Shown here: piece after piece, positions 44,401-55,349 of the stretch
Position numbering within the stretch: the stretch's first letter is position 1
How the letters are laid out: every line of letters begins with the position of its first letter
Assembly (NCBI GenBank): GCA_020746995.1
Contig: JAGPXD010000003.1
Coordinates: forward strand, 4,836,001-4,900,000
Direction of reading: 5' to 3'
Source of the DNA: Plectosphaerella cucumerina
Lineage: Eukaryota > Ascomycota > Sordariomycetes > Glomerellales > Plectosphaerellaceae
Length of the DNA: 64,000 nt
Made by a program: the position numbers and the translations under genes
The notes under the pieces: generated by a model
What the model saw: only the letters and a program-made list of their open reading frames with translations
Told to the model about the DNA's origin: nothing
The model's database searches: none

Positions 44401-47294
44401 TGACCAATGCCGTACCGGGGAATGTCCTTGGGGAACGACGTCACCAAAGTCCCGCCGATACCCCAGGTAATGAGCGGTGACCCCTTCCACCTCTGGAGAG
44501 GGTCCTGCTCACGCCCGTCGGTTGGCGCGACCAGGTTGAAGCTTTGGGACGGCCCACGGGGGCGGTGCGTCGGGCGTGCCGGCTGAGCGAGAGCGGGCTG
44601 AGAGTGGTACGCCTGCGGAGATGTCGGACCGTGGGACGACGAAGGTCGCCGGCCGGCACGACTTCCGGTGACCGAGCCTGGGCTCTGTGTGTGCGACCTG
44701 GGCGGTGCCACCAGGGCATAGTCGGCCTGGAACGGAGCATGAGGGGCGTAGCTGGAGCCAGGTCGCTTCGAGGGTGAAGTGAAGCTGGGCGACCCTTGGA
44801 GCGTGGCCGTGGGGGGCGGAGTATGGCGGGCTAATGGCGGGGACGGCGGTGCGTATCTTGTCTCTACCGGGGAGCCTGTGGGAGGGCCGGCAGCAGCCGC
44901 AGCAGCCTTTCCATCGTCTTCTTCCTCAACCTCTCGGGTAGGAGGCAGCGACGGAACACGATGAAGTCGTGGCTCGTATGAGCTCACACGCTGCAAGGCA
45001 GGGGCATCGCCGTTGGGCCCCGAGGCAACCGCAGCCCGATCATGGGAAACCTCAAAGTGCGCCAATGGGCTAGATGTGCGCGGGAGATGAGGGAGTACGG
45101 CCGGCGCCGGCGGGGCGCTGTATGATGTCGACGGAGTCCGGGACCCCGTCGGAGCAGGCGAATAACGATTCGCCGACGGGGGGCGAGAGGTTCCGTTGAC
45201 AGCTTGTCCAGGCGGTGCCGGAGAATACCTGCTAGCGCCGGGTACGGCAGGCGACGGCGCCGGGTGCGGTTGGAGCGAGGCATACGGGTTGGCGCGAGGC
45301 GGCGCGACTAGGTTCGGGATGCCAGCGGGCGCCGACTGGGCCGGGGCGTCCGCCTGGACAGGCTGCTGTGGCAGGTATGACGGGCTTGGCGACGGTTCTG
45401 GCTGGCCGTACGCCGGTAGCTTTGACGGGCTTTGGGGGCGGCCTTGGGGAGGACCCTGAGGAGGACCCTGGGGGGGACCCTGTGGCGGCGCGCCCAAGGC
45501 GGGTGATGGCATTCGGTTGCTCTGCCGTGATGCCGAGCGGGGCTTCACAGTGATCGGCAGGTCTTCGAAGAAGCTGTCCTTGCTCGGGGACGCTGAAGAC
45601 GGAGGCCTGAGACCAGCCGATGGGGGTCCATGGCCGGGCGTGGCAGGAGGGGGGGCAAGTGGCGGTGCCTGTGCGTTCATGCTCGAGCTCCGTGGCGGCA
45701 GACCCATGGGCGGGGCCATGGGTGTAGTCGAAGTCGTGGTCCTTGGAAGATGTTGGATGCTGGCACGTTTCCGGGGCTTCACGACGTCCATCGGCAGGTC
45801 GTACGGCGAAGAGTAGCCGCCCTTGGACTTGTCCGCAAAGCTCTGTGCCTTGGTGGCTTCGGGCCTCACAGGAGGCGCGCCGTATGCCGCCGGCACCGGA
45901 GGCTGGGCCGCATAGGGCGTCGACACAGGGAACTGGGGAGTGGTCGGAGATGGAAGATAAGGCGTTGTCGAGACGGCGTTGATAGCGGGTGCGTACGGGT
46001 TCGGAACCGTGGGCTGCTGGGGAGCATAGGGTGATGTGCTCTGTGGTGTGTATCTGCTCTGTGTAGGGGCACTGTTGGTTTGCTGCTGCGGAGCAGCGGG
46101 CGTGACCACGGCGGGCGCGGCGCTTGCCTCGTCGTCATCATCTTCCAGGAAGCCCTCATCGTCGCTGCCAAAGAAAGCTGCAGGGTCTATTTCCTTGGAG
46201 TCACCCGTAGTGTCTTCGAGAAGGAAGTCATCACCATCGTCTCCAGCAAAGGCCTGCTGCCACTTGGAGGCGAGATCCTCGGTGGCGGGCGCGGTGCTTG
46301 GGTCCGTCTGGGCGGGCTCCGCCGGCTCCTCGGACTCCTCGGGCATGTCTTCCAAGGTGTCGTTCCTCGAAAGGGGGGCAGTGCCTAGCGAATCCAGAAC
46401 CTGCATGGTGGACTTGCGTTCCAAGGGAGCAGGTTCCGGGGCATCCTGAGCAGAATTGTTGATCGACCCGAAGAAGTCATCTTCGCCGGCAGCCTCGTCC
46501 CCAAAGAAGGCCGTGTCGCTGGGGCCGGCCTGGGGCTCATCTCCATTTGTGTCGTGGGAGATCAAAGGGACACCCTCGACGAAGCGCGAACCGATGTCCG
46601 GCTCTCCGTCATCCAGGGTATCGCGTCCAGCAAACTGCGGGCCGTCCTCGAGCTGCTCTTCCTCGCCTTCTGCCTCAAGGGCCGGGTGGGCCGCCTCCCA
46701 GGTACCATCTTGTTGCGGGAGATGCTCGTGCTGGCTCTGCTCATTCTGGTAGTCGTAAGTCGGCTCGGTGACCGGGGGCACGGTGGGAAACGAGTTGCTG
46801 CGGTCGTTGGGAGGCATGAACTTGAATGGGTCGGTGTCGGTTCTCGATAGGTTCCAGTCGGACTCTTCGTCGTCAATGAAGCTGATGTCGTGCGACACGG
46901 TCCGCGCGAAGGAGACGGAGCTCGAGTGGCCAAGGACCGGGCCGGCAGACGCGACCTCGTCGGAACGCTGTGCAGACTTGGGAGCTTCCTCAGTCGGCGC
47001 AGCGGCCGTGGCCTCCTCGACTGGTGCAGCGGGTTCTTCTTGAGCCAGCCAGTCACCGCTGGGCTCCTCGGCGAGCCAGGCGTCGCCAAAGGTTTCTGCG
47101 GCTGGCTCGGACGGCATCTCAGCTTCAGGTTGTGTCGTCGTTTCTTCGATTGCGTTTGAGAGGTCTGTTGAAGAAGAATCGGCAGGAGATGGGTCGACAG
47201 GCGCGTCCGCAACGTGTTGAGGAGTGGGATCGTCGTGGTGATTATTCGGCATCAACGCCGGGTGCCACGACGAGTTGGCTGTGGCGGAAGCCAT
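41457..47294 (-). CDS. SEC16: COPII coat assembly scaffold Sec16
   Basis: Two exons (42101-47294, 41457-42046) give 1927 residues. Seen: N-terminal MASATANSSWHPALMPN, an acidic first third with Trp/Asp motifs, a Pro/Ser-rich disordered region, the central conserved domain from about residue 880 (WGIGGTLVTSFPKDIPRYG, then PLEERLAKFPGPL) into the alpha-solenoid part with LLWKVLRAFIEFDG and FVRKEVNYTGHSN, and a C-terminal basic end with KGWGFTGWWGGKKGD and KLGESSSFVYDPDLKRWVNKK, the Sec23-binding region. Known: Sec16 marks ER exit sites and organises Sar1-COPII assembly. The 54-nt intron has no in-frame stop, so unspliced mRNA would add 18 residues. A codon for Met eight residues upstream-like (47315) is not an ATG start of choice; 47294 matches orthologues. 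Confidence 0.96.
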   Translation of the reverse strand: MASATANSSWHPALMPNNHHDDPTPQHVADAPVDPSPADSSSTDLSNAIEETTTQPEAEMPSEPAAETFGDAWLAEEPSGDWLAQEEPAAPVEEATAAAPTEEAPKSAQRSDEVASAGPVLGHSSSVSFARTVSHDISFIDDEESDWNLSRTDTDPFKFMPPNDRSNSFPTVPPVTEPTYDYQNEQSQHEHLPQQDGTWEAAHPALEAEGEEEQLEDGPQFAGRDTLDDGEPDIGSRFVEGVPLISHDTNGDEPQAGPSDTAFFGDEAAGEDDFFGSINNSAQDAPEPAPLERKSTMQVLDSLGTAPLSRNDTLEDMPEESEEPAEPAQTDPSTAPATEDLASKWQQAFAGDDGDDFLLEDTTGDSKEIDPAAFFGSDDEGFLEDDDDEASAAPAVVTPAAPQQQTNSAPTQSRYTPQSTSPYAPQQPTVPNPYAPAINAVSTTPYLPSPTTPQFPVSTPYAAQPPVPAAYGAPPVRPEATKAQSFADKSKGGYSSPYDLPMDVVKPRKRASIQHLPRTTTSTTPMAPPMGLPPRSSSMNAQAPPLAPPPATPGHGPPSAGLRPPSSASPSKDSFFEDLPITVKPRSASRQSNRMPSPALGAPPQGPPQGPPQGPPQGRPQSPSKLPAYGQPEPSPSPSYLPQQPVQADAPAQSAPAGIPNLVAPPRANPYASLQPHPAPSPAVPGASRYSPAPPGQAVNGTSRPPSANRYSPAPTGSRTPSTSYSAPPAPAVLPHLPRTSSPLAHFEVSHDRAAVASGPNGDAPALQRVSSYEPRLHRVPSLPPTREVEEEDDGKAAAAAAGPPTGSPVETRYAPPSPPLARHTPPPTATLQGSPSFTSPSKRPGSSYAPHAPFQADYALVAPPRSHTQSPGSVTGSRAGRRPSSSHGPTSPQAYHSQPALAQPARPTHRPRGPSQSFNLVAPTDGREQDPLQRWKGSPLITWGIGGTLVTSFPKDIPRYGIGQTAPMMIRTPGEVHLKTVKDVLPLEERLAKFPGPLKGKAKKKETVAWLTAGIESLERELPPVGHPSTQSHDVKRLTERVLLWKVLRAFIEFDGVLEGKEPAEKAVRDILTPASSSEQTASSLYGGGIVGIDPSAATQMQSEGVDAGAVEVIRDALLQGDREKAVWAAVDKRLWGHAMLISHTVSPDLYKKVAEEFVRKEVNYTGHSNESIAALYKVLSGNHEECIDELVPSHARAGMQLMNTTSAAGSVQDALKGLDKWRETLGLILSNRSSDDIKAINALGNLLATYGRAEAAHICFIFSRKVTAFGGVDDANASFVLVGADHKTQGEQFGKETEALLLSEVFEYGLSLASGQLSTGIPHLAGYKLQHALTLAEHGFRDKALQYCEAIASSMTAQTKRSPYHHAILEAAVDDLSRRLKQAPKGESSSWISKPSLNNVSDSMWNRFNKFVAGDEAEENAAGKVAEGGVESGPFARIAGGTPTISPSPSTTNFDIYNTGNTPLPGYPTTSAPPTAPATRASSRYAPMAGQQAPSAVAQAPSPYEPTSYAPSRRVSNDYGHSPAEAPRASIDSQTGGYGGHGYTPQSYTPNNYGPVQPASPPSSQPDALSMAGPRTEEPPAANSYMPYSGNAVASPTPAAAVDATPATPDQGYQPPDQGYQTPSYGYEPPSLVPASAPETQADEPAESSGGYEAPSYQPYGYEPPTYNPDPAPTQEDEEDDAPKPKKKSFMDDDEDDIPALRAPSNNGKSKSEIDKENEEMFRKAAEEDGKRDDSTLTSLSPAYTYTAKRAAEQQAAKKGWGFTGWWGGKKGDMPSSEPAPQQGNKPIRAKLGESSSFVYDPDLKRWVNKKGGADQTQAKTATPPPPRSNAGTPPPPGAPASAPPGGPPRPPTGPPMSNLAKPPSQESLGLPAGAPAMGRSASTQSLGAPPSLGAPPSRPPSRPATSMSNASSIDDLIGAAGPRKAGAKKPKRGGRYVDVMAK

Positions 47295-49240
47295 CGTGGG
47301 CAATGAGAAAGGCAAATCGCTAATCGGAACCTAAGCCAGCAGCGCGATCTGGGCGTGCAGCAGGTAGGGTTAGCTGAGGGCGCAAAACGAGAAGGGGGGC
47401 GCCGCCTGGGCGAGGGCGAGGGATGAGGTGGTGCTCGGTGGCGCGCAAAGGCGACGTGGAGCAGGGATCGCAGGAGGCTCATCTAAAATGACGAGAGGAA
47501 AGGGGGGCCTTGGGAAATGGCGAGACGTACGGATTCGTTGAAAGTATCTACAGAGAAAGCCGAAAATAGAGCGCCATGACCCGTTGTGATGAATGCTGGG
47601 ATATGGGCTGTCCTCTGCAGGTGAGAAGTTGATGATTATGAGTTAATATGGAGTTGGGAGTTGGGAGCTGGGATGCGACGGGAGACTCGATGGCAAAGGG
47701 AACCCAAGGATGCAAGCTGGCAGCAAGCACGAGCACGAGCAAGAGCAGGAGCAAAAAGCTGGGGTCCACTTTTGTCGCGAGTCCAGGCCACCTTACAGTG
47801 AAGGTCAAGTGGATTGCACCGCTGGCGGGGACATTGACAGAGGTCACGCTGCACGAACAAGTGGTTCCGTCATTCCGCAGCGCCTCAACGAGAACGGAGC
47901 GTGTCAGAAGCCCGGCGGCCGAGGTTCAACCGCAGGCCACGTTGGGAAGGACATGGAGCATCCGGATGCCATCACGAGACGGGCAGTGGGTGGACGGAGG
48001 AGCGGGCATGACATGACACGTAGTCCGGCTGGCAGTTGATGGAGTGGCAGTACAAGTGGTTTCAAGTAAGGTGATGGGGCATAAGGATCTGGTCTCAAAA
48101 TCAAACGCAGCGGACTCTTTGCAGGTGGATTGAAGAGTCAGTTCGACGCGTCCAGCTTGCAGTCAAGACGCGACTTGGGACTCTGCAGCAGGTCGGGAAC
48201 GCGTCACACAAGGTAGTCCTCAGACATCTACACCGTCTTCTTCATGACGATGCAAAGCATCGCGCACAATGAAAATAGAGACTCTGACGAGTAAAGATCA
48301 AAAATTCCGCCCGCGATGGCCCCGAAGGACAATCGAAGAAGGCCGACTCCGCGATGTGCAATGCAGGCCATCCTCCTTACTCCGAGGCTTTCTTGAGCGC
48401 CCCGAAATCGAACAAGGTAAGTATGAAGAAGAAAAGAAAAAGAAGTCAGAAAGATTGGGAGCGAGGAGCTGGCAAATTTATAGGCATTTTTGGGGCACGG
48501 GCCTGCGACTGCCTGGAGTGGCTGATCTGTCCAGCAGGTGCGCCCAGCCACTGTTGCCTCCGAGGCAAGTGAATGGATGGTGCCTTCCGTTGGAAAGGCG
48601 CCCGAAGTTGCCGTGCGCGGAGGGCGGGAAGTAGCCAGTGGAGTCTTCCTGCCCCGTCGTCCGTCGTCCGAGGCCACGCGGCACCATCCGGGCTTGCTGC
48701 AGCTTCCCCAAAAGTTGACGGGACGGCTGGAAGTCGGGGTCGGGTGCCTCCTGATGACGGGGCACCTGTCGCGGTACCTTAGCAGCAAACAGCTACGTAG
48801 CCCCAAACAAGACGGCAACCTAAAAAAGTGATCATCCCTCCACCTAAGCACCAGTCAGGTCACTGGTCCTCGAGTTTGTGACTTTGAGAGTCGGCGTCCC
48901 CTTTGATGCGCATCAACCATTGATCTGTCCTCTCCCTCACCTTTGTCTCGACATTAAGCTGCGCAGGGTCCCTAGCGCCAATGCTATGTTGACCCAGTGT
49001 CCACCATTTACTCGGTCCCCCCAAAGACAACTCGAACTCGAAGCAGTCGACACCCCCTCGAACCACAAACTCGACAGCTCCCCGACACACCCACACCTCG
49101 AAAGCAAATGCAGCTGCCTGCGTGACCCCACGACACTTGACCTACCTACCTACCTACGACCGACCGACCGACCGACCAACCCGACACACACCTCCCGCTG
49201 ACTGTCCGCTTCCGGAGCAGGTAGCGCCATAGGCGGCGGG
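47295..49240. promoter_or_regulatory. Divergent promoter between SEC16 and the P4-ATPase
   Basis: A 1.95 kb divergent region. The leader of the P4-ATPase is CT- and CA-rich and contains a tetranucleotide repeat near 49.14-49.18 kb. Frames such as 48228-48851 on the minus strand lack domains. The two genes both serve the early secretory pathway, so co-regulation is conceivable. Confidence 0.45.
49139..49180 (+). repeat. CTAC and CGAC tetranucleotide microsatellite in a 5' leader
   Basis: About four CTAC units followed by about five CGAC units lie about 60-100 bases before the P4-ATPase ATG, within its probable 5' UTR. Confidence 0.8.
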
Positions 49241-52200
49241 ATGCCTTCCAACAGCTCATATCGTCCCGCGGGCCCGCCAGATTCTCCCAACGATTCCGAC
49301 TCGGATCTCGACCTCGATATCCAGGAGCTCGACCCTGTGACCTCATCCTCTCCCTCCAACAATAACTCAAAGAGAAACGGCCGTGACGCCGACGAGCCCA
49401 GGGCTCCAAGAATCGCCCTGCGCAACCTCCGTATGGGTGGACGCCGTGGCAAGAGAGCGCAGGGCTATGGCGAGCTGGGTCAGGATAGGGATGGCACCGC
49501 CGATGACTCTCAGGCCCTACTGGGCGGGATGGAGGGCGCATCCTCGAGGCTCGGCGACGACGGCCGCGCTTCCGAGGATGATGCTCCCCTCCTCCCCGGC
49601 GGCAAACGGTCGGCACGGCGTCGCTCCTTCGCGCAAGAAGGCATCGGCCGGCTCACCGCCCTCGGTTCCACCTTGCGCCTGCCGAGCTTCATGAGCTCGA
49701 CGAGCGAGCATCATGGCGCCAAAGACGACCAGGACGATACCGAGGACGAGGACGATCCGTCGTCGTCGAGAATCGTGGCAGTCGGCATGGCGCAGTCGAC
49801 GCGCTATGCGCCAAACATCATCTCCAACGCAAAGTACACGGCCCTCAGCTTCCTCCCCGTCACCCTCTACAACGAGTTCTCCTTCTTCTTCAACATGTAC
49901 TTCCTGCTGGTCGCCCTGTCACAGGCGATACCCGCCCTGCGCATCGGCTACCTGACGACTTACATCGCACCACTGGCCTTTGTGCTGGTCATCACAATGG
50001 GCAAGGAGGCCTACGACGACATCGAGAGACGCAGGAGAGACAACGAGGCAAACTCGGAGGAGTACACGGTGCTTCACTTTGAAGAGCCCGGCAAGGCCCT
50101 GGCTGGTACTCAGCCGGCTCGCAAGAAGCTTAAGTCCGATGCGACGAGGAGAAGAGGGAAGAACCTCGCCAAGTCGGGAGATAGGCTCTCGGATATTCGG
50201 GAAGAGGAGGAGCTCATGGAGGGCGACGGGCCCCGCCCCAAGATCTCCTCGACCGTCTACGAACTGCCGCGCAAGTCTCGCGACCTCAAAGTTGGAGACG
50301 TCCTCAAACTCTCCAAGGGCCAGAGGGTGCCGGCCGACGTGGTCATTCTCAAGTGCATCAGTTCAGACACCACTCAGCCTCCGGAAGGCGTGGCTGCTGC
50401 CAAGATTGAGGAGGAGTCGCTGCTCATCGACGATGACGAGGCTCCGGGCAAGGGCAAGGACAAGGAGGTCGAGGACCAGTCTGGTGCTCCCGCGGGGTCC
50501 GCTGGCGAGACCTTCATCCGCACTGATCAGCTTGATGGTGAGACGGACTGGAAGCTGCGTCTGGCCTCCCCGCTATCGCAGAACCTGCCGACCGAGGAGC
50601 TGGTCCGGTTGCGAGTCACTGGCGGTAAGCCAGATAAGAAGGTCAACGAGTTCTTTGGCGCTCTGGAGCTCGAGTCCTTCCCCGGGGAGGGGCCCCGGGA
50701 TCCCGACGCAAACGAGGGTAGCCAGAACTCGGCGCCCTTGTCCATCGACCACACAGCCTGGGCAAACACAGTGATTGCCTCCCAGGCCACGACTCTGGCT
50801 GTCATCATGTACACCGGCACACAAACGAGATCCGCCCTGAGCACGTCACCGTCCCGGTCCAAGACGGGGCTGCTCGAGTACGAGATCAACTCGCTGACCA
50901 AGATCCTGTGCGCCATCACTCTGGCGCTGTCTATCATCCTGGTGGCCCTTGAGGGCTTCGAGCAGACGACCGGCGCCGCGTGGTACATCAAGATCATGCG
51001 CTTTTTGGTCCTCTTCTCAACCATTGTGCCCATCAGTCTTCGCGTCAACCTTGACTTCGGCAAAAGCGTATACTCGTGGTTCATCCACCGAGACTCCGGC
51101 ATCCCGGGGGCGGTGGTGCGGACAAGCACGATCCCCGAAGATCTCGGCCGCATCGAGTACCTGCTCAGCGACAAGACGGGAACTCTGACGCAGAACGAGA
51201 TGGAGATGAAGAAGATCCACGTCGGAACCGTCTCGTATGCCAACGAGGCAATGGACGAGGTCGTCTCATACGTCCGACAAGGCTTCCATATCCAACCTAC
51301 CGTCGACCCAGCATCACAAAAGGTCCTCATCACTCCTTCGTCGACTTTCGCAACAACTGCGAATATTGGTACGACACGCACGCGGAGAGAGATTGGCTCT
51401 CGCGTCCGAGACGTAGTGCTGGCCCTAGCCCTGTGCCACAACGTCACCCCCACGACAGACGAGGAGGATGGCAAGGTGGTCACTTCGTACCAGGCGTCGT
51501 CACCGGATGAAATCGCCATCGTCCGATGGACCGAGTCCGTGGGGCTCCGGCTCACGTACCGCGACCGCAAGAGCATGGTGCTGGAGGCCACGGAGAACTC
51601 TCGCACCGTGGTGCAGGTGCGCATCCTCGATGTCTTCCCCTTCACCTCCGAGGGCAAGAGGATGGGCATCATCGTCCACTTCCACGAGTCGATGGACGAC
51701 AGCCAGCCGGACCTAAAGACTGGCGAGATATGGTTCTTCCAGAAGGGTGCGGACACAGTCATGAGCTCTATCGTCGTGGAGAACGACTGGCTGGACGAGG
51801 AGACGGCCAACATGGCCCGCGAAGGACTGCGCACGCTCGTTGTCGGTCGCAAGCGGCTGTCATACGAACAGTACGCCGAGTTCTCGCGAAAGCATCTCGA
51901 GGCGTCCATGGCCATCAGCGGCAGGGACGCCAACATGCAGGGCATCGTGTCCAGCTATCTGGAGCGAGACCTCGAGCTTCTCGGCGTCACGGGTGTCGAG
52001 GACAAGTTGCAGAAGGACGTCAAGCCGTCCTTGGAGCTCCTGCGCAATGCCGGCATCAAGATTTGGATGCTGACTGGTGACAAGGTCGAGACGGCGCGCT
52101 GCGTGGCCGTCAGCTCAAAGCTGGTGGCCAGAGGACAGTACATCTACACCGTGGCCAAGCTGAAGAGGAGGGACCATGCACAGGAACACCTCGAGTTTCT

Positions 52201-53300
52201 CCGGAGCAAGAAGGATGCGTGCCTCCTGATCGACGGCGAGAGCCTCGCGCTGTTCCTGACGCACTTCCGGCTCGAGTTCATCTCGGCAGCCGTGCAGCTG
52301 CCCACCGTCGTTGCGTGCCGGTGCTCGCCCACCCAGAAGGCCGAGGTCGCCACGCTGATCAAGGAATTCACTAAGAAGCGGGTGTGCTGCATCGGCGATG
52401 GTGGCAACGATGTGTCCATGATCCAGGCCGCCGACGTCGGCGTTGGTATCGTGGGCAAGGAGGGACGACAGGCCAGTTTGGCGGCTGACTTTTCCATCGA
52501 GCACTTCTTCCATCTCACCAAGCTGCTCGTGTGGCATGGACGTAACAGCTACAAACGCAGTGCGAAGCTCGCCCAGTTTGTCATCCACCGCGGTCTGATC
52601 ATTGCCGTCTGTCAGACCATGTTCAGCATTGCCCTAAAGTTTGAGCCCGAGGGTCTCTACAAGGTATGATCTCACTCTCATGCGGTGTTGATAACAACAA
52701 AGCTGACTCGCACAGAACTGGCTACTGGTCGGATATGCCACCGTGTACACGGCATTCCCCGTCTTCTCGCTCGTTCTGGACACGGATGTGGATGAGAACC
52801 TGGCCAATCTGTATCCCGAGCTCTACAGGGAGCTGACGACGGGGCGGTCGCTGTCGTACCGCACGTTCTTCGTCTGGGTGCTCGTCTCGGTGTACCAGGG
52901 CTGCGTCATCCAAGGCCTCTCGCAGCTGCTGACCGAGGTCAGCGGGGCTAAGATGGTGGCCGTGTCGTATACTGCGCTGGTGCTCAACGAGCTTCTCATG
53001 GTGGCCATTGAGATTACGACATGGCACTGGCTCATGGTCGTGTCCATCGTGGGCACGCTGGTCATGTTCATCGGCTCCGTGCCGTTCCTGGGCGAGTATT
53101 ACGATCTCAAGTACCTCACAACATTGTAAGTCTCTCCTCCGAGTGGTGCCACAAGGAGTATCTGCTAATAGGGTCTGTTCAGGGGTTTCTACTGGCGTGT
53201 CCTGGCGATAGTCGCCATCTCGCTCATCCCGCCATACGCGGCCAAGTTGATCCGGCGGGCGCTGAGGCCGCCGTCGTATAGAAAGGTGCAGAGCACATAG
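49241..53300 (+). CDS. NEO1: P4-type phospholipid flippase, Neo1/ATP9 class
   Basis: Three exons (49241-52663, 52716-53125, 53183-53300) give 1316 residues. Seen: a 180-residue hydrophilic Ser/Asp-rich N-terminus; first helices with LPVTLYNEFSFFFNMYFLL; the A-domain loop DGETDWKLR (432-440); the Neo1-type fourth helix PISLRVNLDFGKS without the usual P4 Pro-Ile-Ser-Leu-Tyr; the phosphorylated DKTGTLTQNE (Asp644); KGADTVM; MLTGDKVETA; GDGGNDVSMI; and six C-terminal helices completed by exons 2 and 3. Known: Neo1 flips aminophospholipids at the Golgi and endosomes, needs no Cdc50 partner, and is essential in yeast. It diverges from SEC16 and converges on the CYC2-like gene, 187 bp apart. Confidence 0.95.
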
Positions 53301-53466
53301 ATGGCGGGAGGTCGAAAAGGCAGGGAATCGCCCTGATTGCATCAACCACACGGAGTTCAGCGTTCATCGACCAACCAGGGGTGGTCTCATATGATATCTT
53401 CATTTCCACTCGACCATGTGTCTAGGCCTTGTGATGCTCTATGTGCAATGTATATGCATGCTGATG

Positions 53467-53480
53467 ATGATGATGATGAT
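53467..53480. repeat. GAT microsatellite in the convergent 3' region
   Basis: Five GAT repeats (GATGATGATGATGAT) lie between the flippase and CYC2-like stop codons. Confidence 0.6.
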
Positions 53481-53487
53481 CCCATGC

Positions 53488-55061
53488 TTACAGCTTGAGA
53501 ACTATCCAGTCCTTCAGAAGCCCGGGATGCCTCCTCTCCAGTTCACCCAGTACGCCGCCAACAGCACCTTGGACCTGTCCACCGGCTTCCCATTGCTTGG
53601 CACCAGCATATGCCGCGATGAAGCCGTCTGGCCCGGAAACAAGCGCCAGGTCTTTTCCGGGACGGCCTTCTCCAGGGCACCCGCAATCCTCACGTCGGGC
53701 CAGGTCTCTCCGGCCGGCATTAGGCGCGCCATCAGACATGCGTGCATGCAGTGCCTGGGAATGGAAGACACATTGTCTCTCATCAGTTCCCGTAGCAGCG
53801 GCGGCGGCTGCCGGCCCTCCAAGGGCGGCGAGCACAGTGGCGGCCGAGATGTAAGAGCCCTCGTCATCCACGACAAAGTGCGCGCTCAGCCTATCGCCAT
53901 GACGAGCCTTGAGGTCGAGGATCTGTCGGGTCAGGGCGGTGGGAGCGGTGAAATCCGAGCTGATCTCTGTAGGGGCGGCGTCATCGTGGCCGCTGGAGCC
54001 CGTAAGGAAAGACCACCATGTTCGAGGGGAGGAGAGAGGCGGCGGCCGGGCGGGGGGGCGGGAACGGTCCAGACGGCGGGGGAGGTGGTTTGCTGTACGT
54101 CGCTTTGGGAGCGGACGGCCCAGAGGATGCGGACGCGGGTGGCCGGGGAGGGGGGCGATCCCGGTGCGGTTTCGAGGAGGGAGTGCGCGGCTTGGAGGGC
54201 GGTGGCTATGCCGGTGCCGCCGGCGAGGAAGATGACTTCCCTGTTCCGGGCTTTATCCCACTTGCGGCGCTTGGGGGATGGTGGTGGCGAGGGAGGGGCC
54301 GGGGCGCGGTCGACGCCGAGGCGGGAGGAGAGGTCGAAGCTGCCCCGTGGTCCGCGGAGCTCGACTCTGCTTCCGACGGGGAGACGGCTGAGATATGTCG
54401 ATGTTTCGCCGCCGTCGACGGCGCGGATCCAGAGGCGGATGGTGGCTGGGTCTTGGTCCGGGGAGGGGGGAAGGGGGGTGTAGTCTCGAGCGATCTGGAG
54501 CTGGGGCTGCTTTACCTCGACGGCCCAGAGGTCGTGGCGGACCCAGGGGTCGGCGAGCTGGGTGGCGATGTCCGCGGGGGAGAGGGAGGAGAAGGTTGTG
54601 GGGGAGGGGCGGAGGGTGAGGATGAAGGAGGTGGGGGAGACTGTTTCGCGGGCGATGAGGTCGAAGGGGGTGAAGCGTTCGGTGTTGAGGACGCGGTCTG
54701 TAGGGAGGGCGTCGGGGGAGAGGAGGTAGTAGGCTGTTCCGGAGGTGGTGAGGAGGAGGGTGAGGGCGATGAGTTTGCGGGGGGTTCGTCTTGGTGGTGG
54801 TGGTGGTGGTGGTGGTGGTGGGTGAGATGGCTCGGCGTGTGAGGAGGGATCAGGCCGGGACGCCTGGGAGTAGCGCGAGGCTTGGTGGTGTAGTCTTGCC
54901 GGCGGGATGTTCGAGTGTATCCGGCCGGCATCCGGAGTCGTTGTCGAGGACGGAGCCGAGGCGGCCGGGGCGGCGCATGAGAGCAACGGCGGCGGCGGCG
55001 GTGTGCTCAACGTTTCCGAGACGACGCGCGCCGCCACCCGGCCGACGCCCCGTGACAGCAT
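53488..55061 (-). CDS. CYC2: CYC2-like mitochondrial FAD/NAD oxidoreductase
   Basis: Two exons (54017-55061, 53488-53966) with a 50-nt intron give 507 residues. Seen: MLSRGVGRVAARVV, a mitochondrial presequence; a Pro/Ser-rich region with ten consecutive prolines; one membrane helix (KLIALTLLLTTSGTAYYLL); the ferredoxin-reductase FAD motif IARDYTPLP; GSRVELRGPRGSF; the NAD motif VIFLAGGTGIATAL; and the terminal VSGPDGFIAAYAG. Known: Cyc2 is an inner-membrane flavoprotein that supports haem attachment to cytochrome c. The join was chosen because donor GTGGTC, a GATGACG branch and CTACAG acceptor restore the frame; the alternative is a one-base loss in a run of seven C. The unjoined downstream frame alone would also read TWWSFLTG, so the exact linker is unsure. 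Confidence 0.85.
54797..54823. repeat. Coding (GGT/ACC)n microsatellite
   Basis: Nine to ten consecutive GGT triplets on the plus strand, read as CCA-type proline codons on the minus strand, encode the polyproline linker of the CYC2-like protein. Confidence 0.75.
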
Positions 55062-55349
55062 TTCGCTTGAAGGGTGAATAAGGGGAGAAGGAGAGGGGGG
55101 GGTTGCTTGTGTTCCAGCGCGTTTTGAGTTTGAGAACACCTGTCAAGCAGGGGGCCCATGTGGTTTCAACGACGACGAGAGGTCACGACTCAACAAATCT
55201 GGACGTCTGGGGCTGTCACGTGACCCCGCGATTCACGACGCTCGGCTCAGGCTGTGTCCGCCCCATCACGAGTCATCGTCGTCATCATCGGCTTCGGGGA
55301 ATATTGTACAGTGCATTGTTTATTCTAGTCTATTTTGCACGTTGGTCTT

